A DNA stretch of 64,000 nucleotides from a virus: the IMG/VR virus record IMGVR_UViG_3300020175_001039, positions 1 to 64,000 of that record; one strand, written 5' to 3'. The notes under the pieces were generated by a model. The model searched no databases and was not told the DNA's origin. It saw only the letters and a list, made by a program, of their open reading frames with translations. Below, in pieces: positions 42,703-51,843 of the stretch. Position 1 is the first letter of the stretch. Every line of letters starts with the position of its first letter. A program made the position numbers and the translations under genes.

Positions 42703-43450
42703 TTAATACCTCATTTGTTTCTTTAACTTGTTCTAGTATACTATGATCTATTACTGTTGTCAAGGCTTTTACGTCCTTGGGAAAGCATGCACCTTGATAA
42801 CCCAAGTTACCCTGGGCGTTAGGCGCTTTCATCATATCAGGCCCGATGCGATAGAAGTTTCCGAGAGCATTCGTTACTGTTTCATAATCAATACTTTCAG
42901 GCATGTTTGCATATAACTCGTGAAACCATGCTACCTTGGTAGCTAAAAATGCATTGTGTGCATACTTGATCATGCTTGCTTCTTCGGTGCTGCAATATAC
43001 TGTATTTAGATCGTGTCCAGATGCCTCTGCAAACAAATCATCCCACCATACTGCATCATCTCGGTTATTTTCGTGGTGACCAAATATCCACTGTTCTTGG
43101 TTATTGAAGTCTTCTTCTGCTCTAGCCTCACGTAAAAACTCTGGGTTGTATACTACATTAGCTTCATAGTCACGTAAACAATCAAATGTTACACTACTTT
43201 TAAGTAACACTTTGGTACGGTGATCTGTCATCTCCAATATTTCACGTACAATACTATCATCACATGTGCCGTCTTCTGCACTAGGTGTCGGGACACATAT
43301 GATAATTCCATCATTTTCAAATATTGCATCATGTGGGTCTACACCTGGATACAATACTGGATCTACTCTACTAACCGCTACTCCATTATTTTGCAGAAAG
43401 TTGGCGACAGTGCCGCCAACAAATCCACATCCAAAAACAGCTATATGCAT
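42671..43450 (-). CDS. UDP-glucose/GDP-mannose dehydrogenase-like protein, shortened
   Basis: 259 residues from the ATG at 43450. N-terminal NAD loop VFGCGFVGGTVA, ICVPTPSAEDGT, NPEFLREA and the catalytic Cys in GYQGACFPKDVKAL are present. The usual C-terminal UDP-binding domain (about 130 residues) is absent, as in some phage versions. It would oxidise a nucleotide sugar to the uronic acid, if it can bind without that domain. Overlaps the aminopeptidase stop by one base. Confidence 0.85.
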   Translation of the reverse strand: MHIAVFGCGFVGGTVANFLQNNGVAVSRVDPVLYPGVDPHDAIFENDGIIICVPTPSAEDGTCDDSIVREILEMTDHRTKVLLKSSVTFDCLRDYEANVVYNPEFLREARAEEDFNNQEQWIFGHHENNRDDAVWWDDLFAEASGHDLNTVYCSTEEASMIKYAHNAFLATKVAWFHELYANMPESIDYETVTNALGNFYRIGPDMMKAPNAQGNLGYQGACFPKDVKALTTVIDHSILEQVKETNEVLNAKNINPTTS

Positions 43451-44820
43451 CAATAGTCCATATCCTCGTCAATTGCAAGACCAATGGTGCCTGGCTTGTT
43501 TACAAAATTATGTAATGTGCGTACACCAAATCCAACTGCGCCTTTGGGAGTAAGTGGCTTGCCGTTATCTTCCCATGCCATGCCTGCAATATCCAAGTGA
43601 GCCCATACAACGTCATTTTCGATAAACTTGAACAAGAACTCCGCCGCCGTTGTTGAGCCAGCGTATGGGCCGCCAATGTTCTGCATATCAGCAATTGGCG
43701 ATTCAATCATTTTTGCATATTCAGGACCCATTGGCATGCGATAAAATCCTTCACTACAATCTTTGCCTGCGGCAAGAATTAGCTTCTCCAACTCTGTTGA
43801 GTTAGTAAACAATCCTGCCATTTGTTTTCCCAATGCGGCGACAATTGCACCAGTTAAGGTAGCCAAATTAATCACAGTAGCTGGTTTATATTCACGTTGA
43901 ACATATGTCAAAATATCCGCAAGTACAAGCCGACCCTCTGCATCAGTATTCAAGTTTTCTACTGTCTGTCCGCTTAGTGATGTAACAACATCACCTGGCT
44001 TGATTGCTTTACCGTCTGGCATGTTCTCTACAAGACCTACAATACCCACAACGTTTCTTTTAGTATTCGTTGAAGCAATTGCATGCATGGCACCTACCAC
44101 TGCGGCGCTGCCTCCCATGTCATACTTCATATCTCCCATACCACGCCCTGGCTTGAGGCTAATGCCGCCACTGTCAAATGTAACACCTTTGCCTACTAGT
44201 GCAACTGGCTGATCATCTTTTTTACCATTCATGTATTCCATAACAACAACTTGTGAATCCCTGTCGCTACCTTGTCCTACACTTAGTAGCAAGTTAAATC
44301 CCATCTTTTCTAGTTGACGTTGACTGTATACTTTGACAGTTACACCAAGAGGTGTAAGTGTTGATTGGATACGATCAGCATATTCTTCTGGATATAATTC
44401 GTTACCAGGCTCACTAACAAAGTCACGAGCCCAATTTACACTAGTAGAAACACCACTTCCATGTGTTACAACGCCGCCATATAATATTTCTTTAAGTTTA
44501 TTGGCTTTCGGATCAGTTTTGTATTTGTTAAATTCATACATTGCCAATTCCGCACCGTCGACAATAGCGTCTCCAAAACATCCAGTATCAAAATTAAGTG
44601 TTTCTACTTTTGATTTATATTTACCTACCATTTTGCCAGCAAGTGTGCGCCATGCTTCACCATTTTCTTCGGGCTTTTTTTCTACAATAGTGATGTAGTC
44701 ATACTCATCATGTGCAAATGATACATCAACATCTCCTTGTTGTACGCTTGCACGTTTTGCAATATCACCAAGTGCTTTGGCTTGTTTGCTGTCTTTAATT
44801 ACTACTAATGCTTTAGACAT
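43450..44820 (-). CDS. pepA: M17 leucyl aminopeptidase
   Basis: 456 residues. The M17 signature NTDAEGRLVLAD, metal-binding VGKGVTFDSGGISLKP, and YDMGGSAAVVGA are all intact, so the enzyme should be active with two metal ions. It releases N-terminal amino acids and PepA proteins can also bind DNA. Rare in phages; could recycle host peptides, acting after the secreted subtilisin-like protease or on host proteins. Lies two bases after the MazG gene. Confidence 0.93.
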   Translation of the reverse strand: MSKALVVIKDSKQAKALGDIAKRASVQQGDVDVSFAHDEYDYITIVEKKPEENGEAWRTLAGKMVGKYKSKVETLNFDTGCFGDAIVDGAELAMYEFNKYKTDPKANKLKEILYGGVVTHGSGVSTSVNWARDFVSEPGNELYPEEYADRIQSTLTPLGVTVKVYSQRQLEKMGFNLLLSVGQGSDRDSQVVVMEYMNGKKDDQPVALVGKGVTFDSGGISLKPGRGMGDMKYDMGGSAAVVGAMHAIASTNTKRNVVGIVGLVENMPDGKAIKPGDVVTSLSGQTVENLNTDAEGRLVLADILTYVQREYKPATVINLATLTGAIVAALGKQMAGLFTNSTELEKLILAAGKDCSEGFYRMPMGPEYAKMIESPIADMQNIGGPYAGSTTAAEFLFKFIENDVVWAHLDIAGMAWEDNGKPLTPKGAVGFGVRTLHNFVNKPGTIGLAIDEDMDY

Positions 44821-44822
44821 TG

Positions 44823-45152
44823 TTACTCCTCGATTAAATTTGAATATCTTTTTAATTTTAAACGCTTTACTTGTTTTCGAGCATCTAGTTCTTGTCTTGT
44901 AATATAGCCGTGTTCAATTAATAAATCCAACATCAATGCTACATCGCCAGCCTCTTCGATAAGACCTTCTATTTTCTTTTTATCAGTTCCCCATCGTACA
45001 ATTTTCATACACGATTGAATTAATTCACCACATTCTTCAGCAGTAATTGCCATGAGTTCTGTTTCCAATGGCTGTTTACTTTTGTCAGATCGATTAACTG
45101 CATCATATGATGGGTATCCTTTTTCATATACTGGTGGTGCATTAGTGTCCAT
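44823..45152 (-). CDS. mazG: MazG-like nucleotide pyrophosphohydrolase
   Basis: 109 residues. EECGELIQSCMK and EEAGDVALMLDLL give the ExxE...ExxD metal-binding pattern of all-alpha NTP pyrophosphatases. Phage MazG proteins are thought to adjust (p)ppGpp or non-canonical nucleotides. First gene after the promoter at 45189-45217, heading a transcript with the aminopeptidase. Confidence 0.8.
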   Translation of the reverse strand: MDTNAPPVYEKGYPSYDAVNRSDKSKQPLETELMAITAEECGELIQSCMKIVRWGTDKKKIEGLIEEAGDVALMLDLLIEHGYITRQELDARKQVKRLKLKRYSNLIEE

Positions 45153-45188
45153 TTATTAAATCTCCAAAGTTTGATATTTTATACTTCC

Positions 45189-45217
45189 ATTATAATCTAA
45201 AATTTGCAAGAAGTCAA
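45189..45217 (-). promoter_or_regulatory. Sigma70-type promoter for mazG
   Basis: Minus strand TTGACT (45212-45217), 17-base spacer and a perfect TATAAT (45189-45194), 37 bases before the mazG ATG. A GGAG ribosome site follows. Confidence 0.82.
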
Positions 45218-45223
45218 TCGTTT

Positions 45224-45565
45224 TTAAGCATGTCCCACAGTCTCACGCATAATGTCATTATGCGAAAATTCTGCCCAATATAATTCAAAAGCGACACCAT
45301 CTTCTAAACATTCAAACTGATGATACACTCCAGGCTTAACCTTAGTGTACATGCCTGGTTCGAGAATAGTCTCATCAACTAAATCATAATCTTTCTGCCA
45401 TACACGAATAAGCATACGACCAGATTCGACATAAAACCCATTCCACTTAAATTCATGTAGGTGTTTAGAACAAACACCGCCCTTGTTCATTTCAATACGA
45501 TGGAATTCCAAAGCACCATTAGCTTCAACTAATTCAGTGTTGCCCCATACCTTACCTGCTATCAT
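45224..45565 (-). CDS. Cupin-domain protein
   Basis: 113 residues, single cupin barrel. EMNKGGVCSKHLHEFKWNGFYVESG supplies the first metal motif (HxH, E) and PGVYHQFE the second His. It starts inside the end of kdsB (14-base overlap), so it probably acts on a sugar or nucleotide-sugar. Binding or isomerisation are both possible. Confidence 0.75.
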   Translation of the reverse strand: MIAGKVWGNTELVEANGALEFHRIEMNKGGVCSKHLHEFKWNGFYVESGRMLIRVWQKDYDLVDETILEPGMYTKVKPGVYHQFECLEDGVAFELYWAEFSHNDIMRETVGHA

Positions 45566-46244
45566 TCCATTTCCCCAAATCTTGTGGTGTGTTAATTTCT
45601 ATACCATTAAACTCAACTGGGAACACACTCATGCTCCAACCGCTTTTTAACCAACGCAGCTGTTCTAGTTTTTCAATTCTTTCTTCACGTGTACTTACAA
45701 GTGTATCATATAGTGCTAATGCTTCACGTTTATATCCATATACACCTAAATGTTGGTCTCCGTATCCCGACATTCCTCTCCCCATCCACAACACTTTATC
45801 ACCTGCACGTACAAGTTTAACTGTGTTTGGGTCATCTAGTCTTTCATCTTTAATTGGAGTACACACTGTTGCTAATGGATAATGCTTTAATCCAAAGATA
45901 CATTTGTCAATCATTTCCAGTGTCACGTCAGGCATATCACCTTGTACATTAATGAATTGATCGTAGTGTCCTAAGTACTTAGTAAACATGTCATTCGCTA
46001 CTGCGCCAGCACATCTAGCAGTTCCGTTTTCGTATTCTTGTTCTTGATCTATCCAACACGCCCTTGCGCCAAACTGTTCAAAAATACGCATATCGTCTGT
46101 AAGTACATATGTCGGTAGCCCTGTTGCTTTACATGCATTGTAGACACGCTTAATCATAGGAATACCATCTAGCATTGCCAGTGGCTTGCCGAGAAAGCGA
46201 GTGCTGTTATACCTTGCTGGTATAAGAATAGCTGATGATGTCAC
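45552..46244 (-). CDS. kdsB: CMP-Kdo synthetase-like cytidylyltransferase
   Basis: 230 residues from a GTG preceded by GAGGAG at seven bases. IPARYNSTRFLGKPLAML (nucleotide loop), YVLTDDMRI, NGTARCAGAV and NVQGDMPDV match KdsB; it is slightly short (about 250 in E. coli). It would activate Kdo or a related 3-deoxy acid with CTP. Overlaps kdsA by 38 bases, so the two are translated together. Confidence 0.85.
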   Translation of the reverse strand: MTSSAILIPARYNSTRFLGKPLAMLDGIPMIKRVYNACKATGLPTYVLTDDMRIFEQFGARACWIDQEQEYENGTARCAGAVANDMFTKYLGHYDQFINVQGDMPDVTLEMIDKCIFGLKHYPLATVCTPIKDERLDDPNTVKLVRAGDKVLWMGRGMSGYGDQHLGVYGYKREALALYDTLVSTREERIEKLEQLRWLKSGWSMSVFPVEFNGIEINTPQDLGKWNDSR

Positions 46245-47010
46245 GTACTATCTCCTCAAAGTCTTTTAAGTGTAACATGTTGGGTCCATCACTGGGTGCG
46301 TTGTCTGGATCTGCATGTACTTCTAAGAAGAAGTTACTGACGCCCATAGCAGAAGCAGCCCTAGTAAGACCTGGAACATAATTGCGATTACCCCCACTAC
46401 TAGAACCCTGTCCTCCTGGCGACTGGACTGAGTGAGTGGCATCGAACACAATATTACTAAAATTGTCAAGCATATAGTTGATGCCAGTAAAATCATTAAC
46501 CAAAGTATTATATCCAAAACTGGTACCTCTTTCTGTAATCCACACTTCTTTTGCACCTTGTGTTTTACTAAGGATACCTTTTACATCCCATGGTGCAAGA
46601 AACTGTCCTTTCTTGATGTTGACAATCTTGCCTGTTTTGCAAGCTGCCTTAATCAAATCTGTTTGTCTGCATAAGAATGCTGGTATCTGTAATACATCAA
46701 CGCATTCCTCCCAACCTACGATAATCTCACCAATCTGGCTAACACTATGTACATCTGTTACTGTAGATACTCCATACGTTTCTTTCAGTGTACGAAAATC
46801 CATCATGGTGTTTTCTAGTCCAACCCCACGTTTACTATCTGCACTTGTACGATTTGCTTTGTCGTAACTTGCTTTAAAATAATAATCGATACCATACTTG
46901 TCGCACACACGTTTACACTCACGTGCAATCTCTGCACTTTGTGCTAGACCTTCATGCTGACAAGGTCCTGCAATAATTCTCATGACAGGTAATTCTATAA
47001 TTTTATTCAT
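46207..47010 (-). CDS. kdsA: 3-deoxy-8-phosphooctulonate synthase
   Basis: 267 residues. IIAGPCQHEG, FKASYDKANRTSADSKRG, DVHS, LCRQTDLI, and DATHSVQSPGG are the KdsA motifs. It condenses arabinose 5-phosphate and PEP to Kdo-8-phosphate, the precursor of lipopolysaccharide inner-core sugar. With kdsB, part of a Kdo route; phosphatase and isomerase steps would come from the host or from the HAD protein at 57697-58035. Confidence 0.92.
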   Translation of the reverse strand: MNKIIELPVMRIIAGPCQHEGLAQSAEIARECKRVCDKYGIDYYFKASYDKANRTSADSKRGVGLENTMMDFRTLKETYGVSTVTDVHSVSQIGEIIVGWEECVDVLQIPAFLCRQTDLIKAACKTGKIVNIKKGQFLAPWDVKGILSKTQGAKEVWITERGTSFGYNTLVNDFTGINYMLDNFSNIVFDATHSVQSPGGQGSSSGGNRNYVPGLTRAASAMGVSNFFLEVHADPDNAPSDGPNMLHLKDFEEIVRDIISYSYTSKV

Positions 47011-47012
47011 TT

Positions 47013-47483
47013 CTAATCCCAGAGATTTTCAAAATAAGTCCCGAACAAACGGAAACCATTGCTCATGCGATCTTGGTGGGCTTTTGCACCTTCACTATCC
47101 CATTTGTTATAGTCGTAATCTTCCATCCAATCGTCACGACACTTTTGTTCGAACGCCCAGATCATTTCATCCATGATCCAGTCCCAACGTTCAAAGAACT
47201 TAGGGTCAGAATCACCGTTTTTGCCGTATGCGTCCAGTTGCTTTTTAGTAGCACGTAGTTCTCGTGGAACATCTTTCATGTCTACCATAGGAGCACCATG
47301 CTTTGTAGCTCTTAGCTGTACAAGCATAGGCAATATGATAGGTGCAAGAGTATGATCCATACTCCAAGTATCATAGTCGTGAATCTTTATACTCGTTCGT
47401 TGCTGTTGACTATAACCAAACCAGCGGTACAACCAGTTGTGATAGAACCTATGTTTAGGATAATCGCTGATATAAACTTTCAT
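47013..47483 (-). CDS. Conserved T4-type phage hypothetical protein (156 aa)
   Basis: Start at 47483 forming TGATG. The central block DTWSMDHTLAPIILPMLVQL and ATKHGAP is found in a widespread T4-like phage protein of unknown function as I recall it. The C-terminal part is helical and rich in Trp and Asp (DEMIWAFEQ). Useful as a marker of T4-like ancestry. Confidence 0.72.
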   Translation of the reverse strand: MKVYISDYPKHRFYHNWLYRWFGYSQQQRTSIKIHDYDTWSMDHTLAPIILPMLVQLRATKHGAPMVDMKDVPRELRATKKQLDAYGKNGDSDPKFFERWDWIMDEMIWAFEQKCRDDWMEDYDYNKWDSEGAKAHQDRMSNGFRLFGTYFENLWD

Positions 47484-47794
47484 CACGATCCCTCATAGCT
47501 AATAGTGCGACCAGTGTCTTCATAAATCATTGACCAACCACATCCATATGCAGGGACAATTTCTACAAACTGCGGCATCTGATTATCATCTTTAGGTCCA
47601 TGACCACCAGACAAGAAATATGCACCACTCATTTCTGGTGTTGCGTGTTTAAAACGATTACGCTCACGTGCATAGATTTCAAGACCTTTGCGCAGTTTTT
47701 CGTTCTCTGCTTCCAGTTCAACAATCTTAGCCTCAGCCTCAAGCCACGCATCGAGCACCTTCGGGGTCTCCGCCTCTGCCTGCTCATCACTCAT
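47483..47794 (-). CDS. Small hypothetical protein with coiled coil (103 aa)
   Basis: Acidic; residues 10-45 form a likely coiled coil (WLEAEAKIVELEAENEKLRKG). The C-terminus is beta-rich with GCGWSMIYEDTGRTISYEG. AAAGGAGAAG ribosome site. Function unknown. Confidence 0.62.
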   Translation of the reverse strand: MSDEQAEAETPKVLDAWLEAEAKIVELEAENEKLRKGLEIYARERNRFKHATPEMSGAYFLSGGHGPKDDNQMPQFVEIVPAYGCGWSMIYEDTGRTISYEGS

Positions 47795-47812
47795 CTTTCT
47801 TCTCCTTTAACA

Positions 47813-48025
47813 TTAATCCACCAAAGTGTTCTTAAGTTCTTTCAGAACCTGCTCTAGTTTCTCTACATCTGCGTTACGACAAGAAGAGATTCGATTAGGA
47901 CGAAAGACCCTACCTTCATTTGTCTCTTCGGTTTTGTCAAGAAGTTCAAACAGCTCTTTAATGAGAGTCTTCGTTTTTTCCAGATCCATCAATAGACCTT
48001 CTTCGTATAATTCCCGATCATTCAC
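47813..48025 (-). CDS. Small hypothetical protein (70 aa)
   Basis: Starts at a GTG eight bases after AAAGGA. Helical (EKTKTLIKELFELLDKTEE and VEKLEQVLKELKNTL) with a Ser/Arg/Cys link. No family recognised. Confidence 0.55.
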   Translation of the reverse strand: MNDRELYEEGLLMDLEKTKTLIKELFELLDKTEETNEGRVFRPNRISSCRNADVEKLEQVLKELKNTLVD

Positions 48026-48136
48026 CGTCTTGTCCTTTAAGTTCTGTTGACATCTTGTTGCCCTCTTTGTTAACTTCTTCTAGTACGTTCCAGCTTAATG
48101 TATCTAGAAAGAAATGTCAACGGTTAATTTTATATC
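48026..48136 (-). promoter_or_regulatory. 111-base gap with a weak promoter-like element
   Basis: The minus strand has TTGACA at 48115-48120 and, at 17 bases, TAAGCT, a poor -10 box. No terminator or small gene seen. May drive the two small genes downstream, but the -10 match is weak. Confidence 0.3.
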
Positions 48137-48592
48137 TTACTTAAAAGCCTTGCCAAATCCCTCAACATATAAATGATCATATTGCTCGAACCTGTATATA
48201 TTAAAATCTCCAAACATACCATACATTGTAGCACCTTTGTCCAATTTGTCAAATTCTATTAACATGTTTTTATATTGTTCTGAATTTTTATTATCATTAT
48301 ACGGCACGGGGTATAATTTCCCCATCACAGTATATCGTGGATTATTTAATCGTGTACCATGCTTTTCTACAGAAGCAAAATAGATACTAACACGTTTACT
48401 TATGTCCTGAATATTTCTAGTATGCTCGCTTAAATCACTTAGTAGCAAATAAATCTCACCATTTACTACTGCAGGCATTACCTTGGATACATGTGGAAAT
48501 CGTTCACCAGTAGTTGCCAATGCTGCTTGTTGGAAATTTTCCATCAAATCATTAATCTTAAACTGTGTCTCTGTATCAATTTCGTGGTACAT
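48137..48592 (-). CDS. FMN-binding split-barrel (PPOX/HugZ-like) protein
   Basis: 151 residues from the ATG at 48592 (TAATG with thymidine kinase). QAALATTGERFPHVSKVMP, IYLLLSDLSEHTRNI and RVSIYFA follow the strand order of pyridoxamine-phosphate-oxidase-like or heme-utilisation (HugZ-type) proteins. C-terminal DFNIYRFEQYDHLYVEGFGKA matches the last strands (xxPxxxRLVGGFGxA-type). Could bind FMN, heme or F420; exact role not clear. Confidence 0.68.
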   Translation of the reverse strand: MYHEIDTETQFKINDLMENFQQAALATTGERFPHVSKVMPAVVNGEIYLLLSDLSEHTRNIQDISKRVSIYFASVEKHGTRLNNPRYTVMGKLYPVPYNDNKNSEQYKNMLIEFDKLDKGATMYGMFGDFNIYRFEQYDHLYVEGFGKAFK

Positions 48593-49158
48593 TATTTGCC
48601 TTCCCAATGCGCATGGCAACGTGGCTCATATTTGTCTGCGCCGCCGACATTTACTCGACCGCCGCCAGTACTTAATCGCTGTGTTTTACTGGCGCTCTGG
48701 CCGCATACATTACAAAATGCTGTGATCTTTTCAATATCATCTGCCAGCGCCAACATGCGGGCAGTTGTGTCAAACGGTACACCGCGGCTGTCCTGGTCCA
48801 GTCCCGCACATACAAAGTTAACGCCTTCGCGGAGGCCTTCCTCCACAAACCACAGTGTTTCTTTTGGATCAAAAAACTGAACTTCATCAATAAAAATAGT
48901 ATGAAAGTTATAAGGCTTGATTGTATAATTGTCTTTTACAAGTTCTAAATCAATCACGGAAACTGCCTCATGTTTTAGTTGGTTATGTGTTACGATACTG
49001 TTGGGATCATATCTATCATCAATTACTGGCTTTAGTACTAAGACTTTGTTGCCGCCGTGTTCAAGAAAAAGTAGACGCTTTAACAGCGCACTACTCTTTC
49101 CTGCAAACATTGGACCAGCTATAACTTCTAACTGTCCTCTTTTGTATGTTGAACTCAT
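48592..49158 (-). CDS. tdk: Thymidine kinase
   Basis: 188 residues. Walker A GPMFAGKSSALLKR, lid and DEVQFFD (Walker B), CAGLDQDSRGVPF, and two zinc CxxC sets (CNVCGQ and, near the end, a CHAHW). Phosphorylates thymidine for phage DNA synthesis. Its ATG overlaps the stop of the protease gene. Confidence 0.94.
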   Translation of the reverse strand: MSSTYKRGQLEVIAGPMFAGKSSALLKRLLFLEHGGNKVLVLKPVIDDRYDPNSIVTHNQLKHEAVSVIDLELVKDNYTIKPYNFHTIFIDEVQFFDPKETLWFVEEGLREGVNFVCAGLDQDSRGVPFDTTARMLALADDIEKITAFCNVCGQSASKTQRLSTGGGRVNVGGADKYEPRCHAHWEGK

Positions 49159-51812
49159 TAAAATTGTACCTTAAAGTTTACACCAATCGACCCTGATGTA
49201 TTTCCTGAAATGCTACCTGCATTGTCTGTGAAGCTAGCATATGTACCAACACCTGCATTGTCGTTAAATGCATAATCGTAACCAAATCCAACAGTAAGCT
49301 CACGTGATGCATTTTCAAGGCTGGATGACATGTTCATAGTCTCAATGTCTCCGGTTGCGCTAACGCCGCTAGCAACTTCAAAATTTCCGTTACCATTTGC
49401 AATTGCTACTGGAAGAGCTGCACTAAGACTAAACATTCCTTTGCCTACCATTTGGCGGACACCAACAGTTGCACTATTGCTAACCAAAGTGTCTGCTGAC
49501 TTCATCATTGCACTACTATTTACATCCAGTGTTGTTAAACCAATTGTTGCGTTGCCATAAAAGGTAGTGTTACCTTGTGAAAATTCTGCTTCGTAACCAG
49601 CATATACTGTTGTGGCACCATCAACATCAATCATCATGTTATCAGCAACGTTGCCTAGAAATGTTTCATTTTCACTCATTACTCCTACTTGAACACCGTC
49701 AAAATTTACTTCAACGCCATTTGCCATTTCACCAAAACTAACATTTACATTTTCCATCGGCACAGTAACATTTGTCATTGCGCTATAGCTTGTCAACGAC
49801 GCGGCGCCTGCGTTCATGTTGTTGCCGTCAATATAGAAGTCACGATCATAATCATCAACCACCATCATATTGCCCAGTGCGCTGATACTGGCACCTGCAA
49901 TGTTCATAGTACCAACACTAGCAACACTTGTTGATGACCCATCAATACGTCCAGTTGTTGGAATTCCAATTACGCCCTGTGGGCTAGTTGCTTCAGCCAA
50001 ATCCAACAATCCCTGACCATGTACATTTTCATTGTAATTAAAAATTTCGTCAGTGCTTGCTGTATCCAACAATAGGTTAGTCAAGTTAGCACCTGTCATA
50101 TGCGGCCACATCTGGTGTATTACTGCCACTGCACCTGATACTGTGGGAGCTGCCATTGAGGTACCGCTGAGAGTACGATACTCTCCGTTGTTATCTGCAC
50201 TCATCACATACTGTCCTGGCGCCATAATATAACGATCACTAATACGCTTATCATTATTACAAGTAGATGTAGCTTCATTAAAATCGTAGCACACGGTGCC
50301 TGCTGCATTTGAACTGGATGCCAGAGCGTTTGAGCGTAGGTCATAGTTACCAACCACCAACACACGTTCGCCAACTTCATCATCCAATGCAATCTTTGTA
50401 GGCTGTCCTGCGAAATCCAAACCTTGGTTGCCTGCAGATAGTACCATTACCAACTCATTGCCTTTCATCGCAGTTACAGTATCACCATAGTACGCCGGGC
50501 TTGAATACATGTTAGCATATCCATTATTGTCATATGAAACACCATTACGTCCACGAGTATCGTTGGAACGGAAGACGCCGTCGGCAATTTCTGTCATGCT
50601 GTTCTTGTAAGTGGCGTCTACATTGTAGTTTGCACTGATGTTAACAACATCCGCACCGTTGTCTACTGCCCATTCAATAGCCTCGTCAACTACAGTAAAG
50701 TCAAAGAACCCACTGTTGTATGCTGTCTTAGCAATCAGCAGGTCTGCATCATAAGCGACACCAGTTGATCCATTACCGTCTAAATTACCAGCTGCAATAC
50801 CTGCAACGTGTGTACCATGTGAGTTACGATTTTCGTCTTGCACAGTTGCATAACCAGCTGAACATTCACGTGTAAAGCATTTTGTGCCGGCAATGCTGTC
50901 CTCAAACTCAACATGATCTAGGTCGATACCAGAGTCTAAAATAGCAATAGTAGAGCCTTTGCCTGTCCAACCACGTGCCCATGCTTCTGGAGCGCCAATT
51001 GCTGGCAAGTTACCAGCATATGGTTGCATAGCAGTATTAATATAGTCAGGATTAATTCTGGCATTCATATTAAGAACTGCTGATTGATATGCTTCACTTG
51101 CAGAATAGTCGACATCATCACGTGCCATATATTCTTCAACAGTTAGAACTTGTGATACTGTGTTATTTACTGGAGTATCTTCTACTACCACCGCAGTCTG
51201 ACGAATCAGTTCACGTGTTACTTTTGTTTCTGTTTCATCCACTGTGTCATTTGACGTAACTTTAACTTGGTTGCTTGTTTGGCGATCGCCATCACTGTAT
51301 ACCTTGACTGTTGTAGTCACAGTGTAAAGTATTGTGTTTACTGGAGTTGTTAATACTTTTGTGTTTACTGCATATTCATTAATGAACTCAGCAGTTGTTT
51401 CAATCTCAACAGTATCTACATCACTAGTTACCGCCGTGGGGCGGCGGCGCACTATTGAACGATCTTCAGTAGTAACAATGGTATCAATTAATGTAGTTTT
51501 TGGAGCTGCGTTTGCGTCCAGTAAGCTCTTGAATTTTGCAATTTCAGATACTTGGAACGTATACCGACGTTTCATATTATCATACCAACTATGCCCAGCA
51601 AACTGAGAATATTTGTTAATGAAATTTGAATATGCTTTGTTGCTGCGCTCAAGATTGCGGATCATACTATTAGCAAAATTAATCTGCTGTGCTGGTTTCC
51701 ACTTTTGTGCCATATTGTAATAGCTTTTAAATTCTGAAGCAGTTGCAGTAAGCGGGATGGCACTCAGGGCTAACGCACTAACTGTAGCAATAAGAGTTTT
51801 TTTGATATCCAT
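49158..51812 (-). CDS. Secreted subtilisin-type (S8) protease with autotransporter-like C-terminus
   Basis: 884 residues. A signal peptide (residues 1-26, KKTLIATVSALALSAIPLTATA) is followed by about 240 residues without known domain, then the S8 domain with Asp293 (AILDSGID), His332 (HGTHVAGIAAG), Asn462 (SAGNQG) and Ser552 (LSGTSMAAP). The last 250 residues alternate short beta strands and end VGVNFKVQF, with terminal Phe as in outer-membrane beta barrels, although a full 12-strand autotransporter is not proven. Own promoter with palindrome, GAGGA ribosome site. Secreted or displayed on the host; could cut surface proteins, affect superinfection, or release peptides. Confidence 0.85.
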   Translation of the reverse strand: MDIKKTLIATVSALALSAIPLTATASEFKSYYNMAQKWKPAQQINFANSMIRNLERSNKAYSNFINKYSQFAGHSWYDNMKRRYTFQVSEIAKFKSLLDANAAPKTTLIDTIVTTEDRSIVRRRPTAVTSDVDTVEIETTAEFINEYAVNTKVLTTPVNTILYTVTTTVKVYSDGDRQTSNQVKVTSNDTVDETETKVTRELIRQTAVVVEDTPVNNTVSQVLTVEEYMARDDVDYSASEAYQSAVLNMNARINPDYINTAMQPYAGNLPAIGAPEAWARGWTGKGSTIAILDSGIDLDHVEFEDSIAGTKCFTRECSAGYATVQDENRNSHGTHVAGIAAGNLDGNGSTGVAYDADLLIAKTAYNSGFFDFTVVDEAIEWAVDNGADVVNISANYNVDATYKNSMTEIADGVFRSNDTRGRNGVSYDNNGYANMYSSPAYYGDTVTAMKGNELVMVLSAGNQGLDFAGQPTKIALDDEVGERVLVVGNYDLRSNALASSSNAAGTVCYDFNEATSTCNNDKRISDRYIMAPGQYVMSADNNGEYRTLSGTSMAAPTVSGAVAVIHQMWPHMTGANLTNLLLDTASTDEIFNYNENVHGQGLLDLAEATSPQGVIGIPTTGRIDGSSTSVASVGTMNIAGASISALGNMMVVDDYDRDFYIDGNNMNAGAASLTSYSAMTNVTVPMENVNVSFGEMANGVEVNFDGVQVGVMSENETFLGNVADNMMIDVDGATTVYAGYEAEFSQGNTTFYGNATIGLTTLDVNSSAMMKSADTLVSNSATVGVRQMVGKGMFSLSAALPVAIANGNGNFEVASGVSATGDIETMNMSSSLENASRELTVGFGYDYAFNDNAGVGTYASFTDNAGSISGNTSGSIGVNFKVQF

Positions 51813-51843
51813 TATGTTGTCCTCTTTGTTAACTTACTCATAT

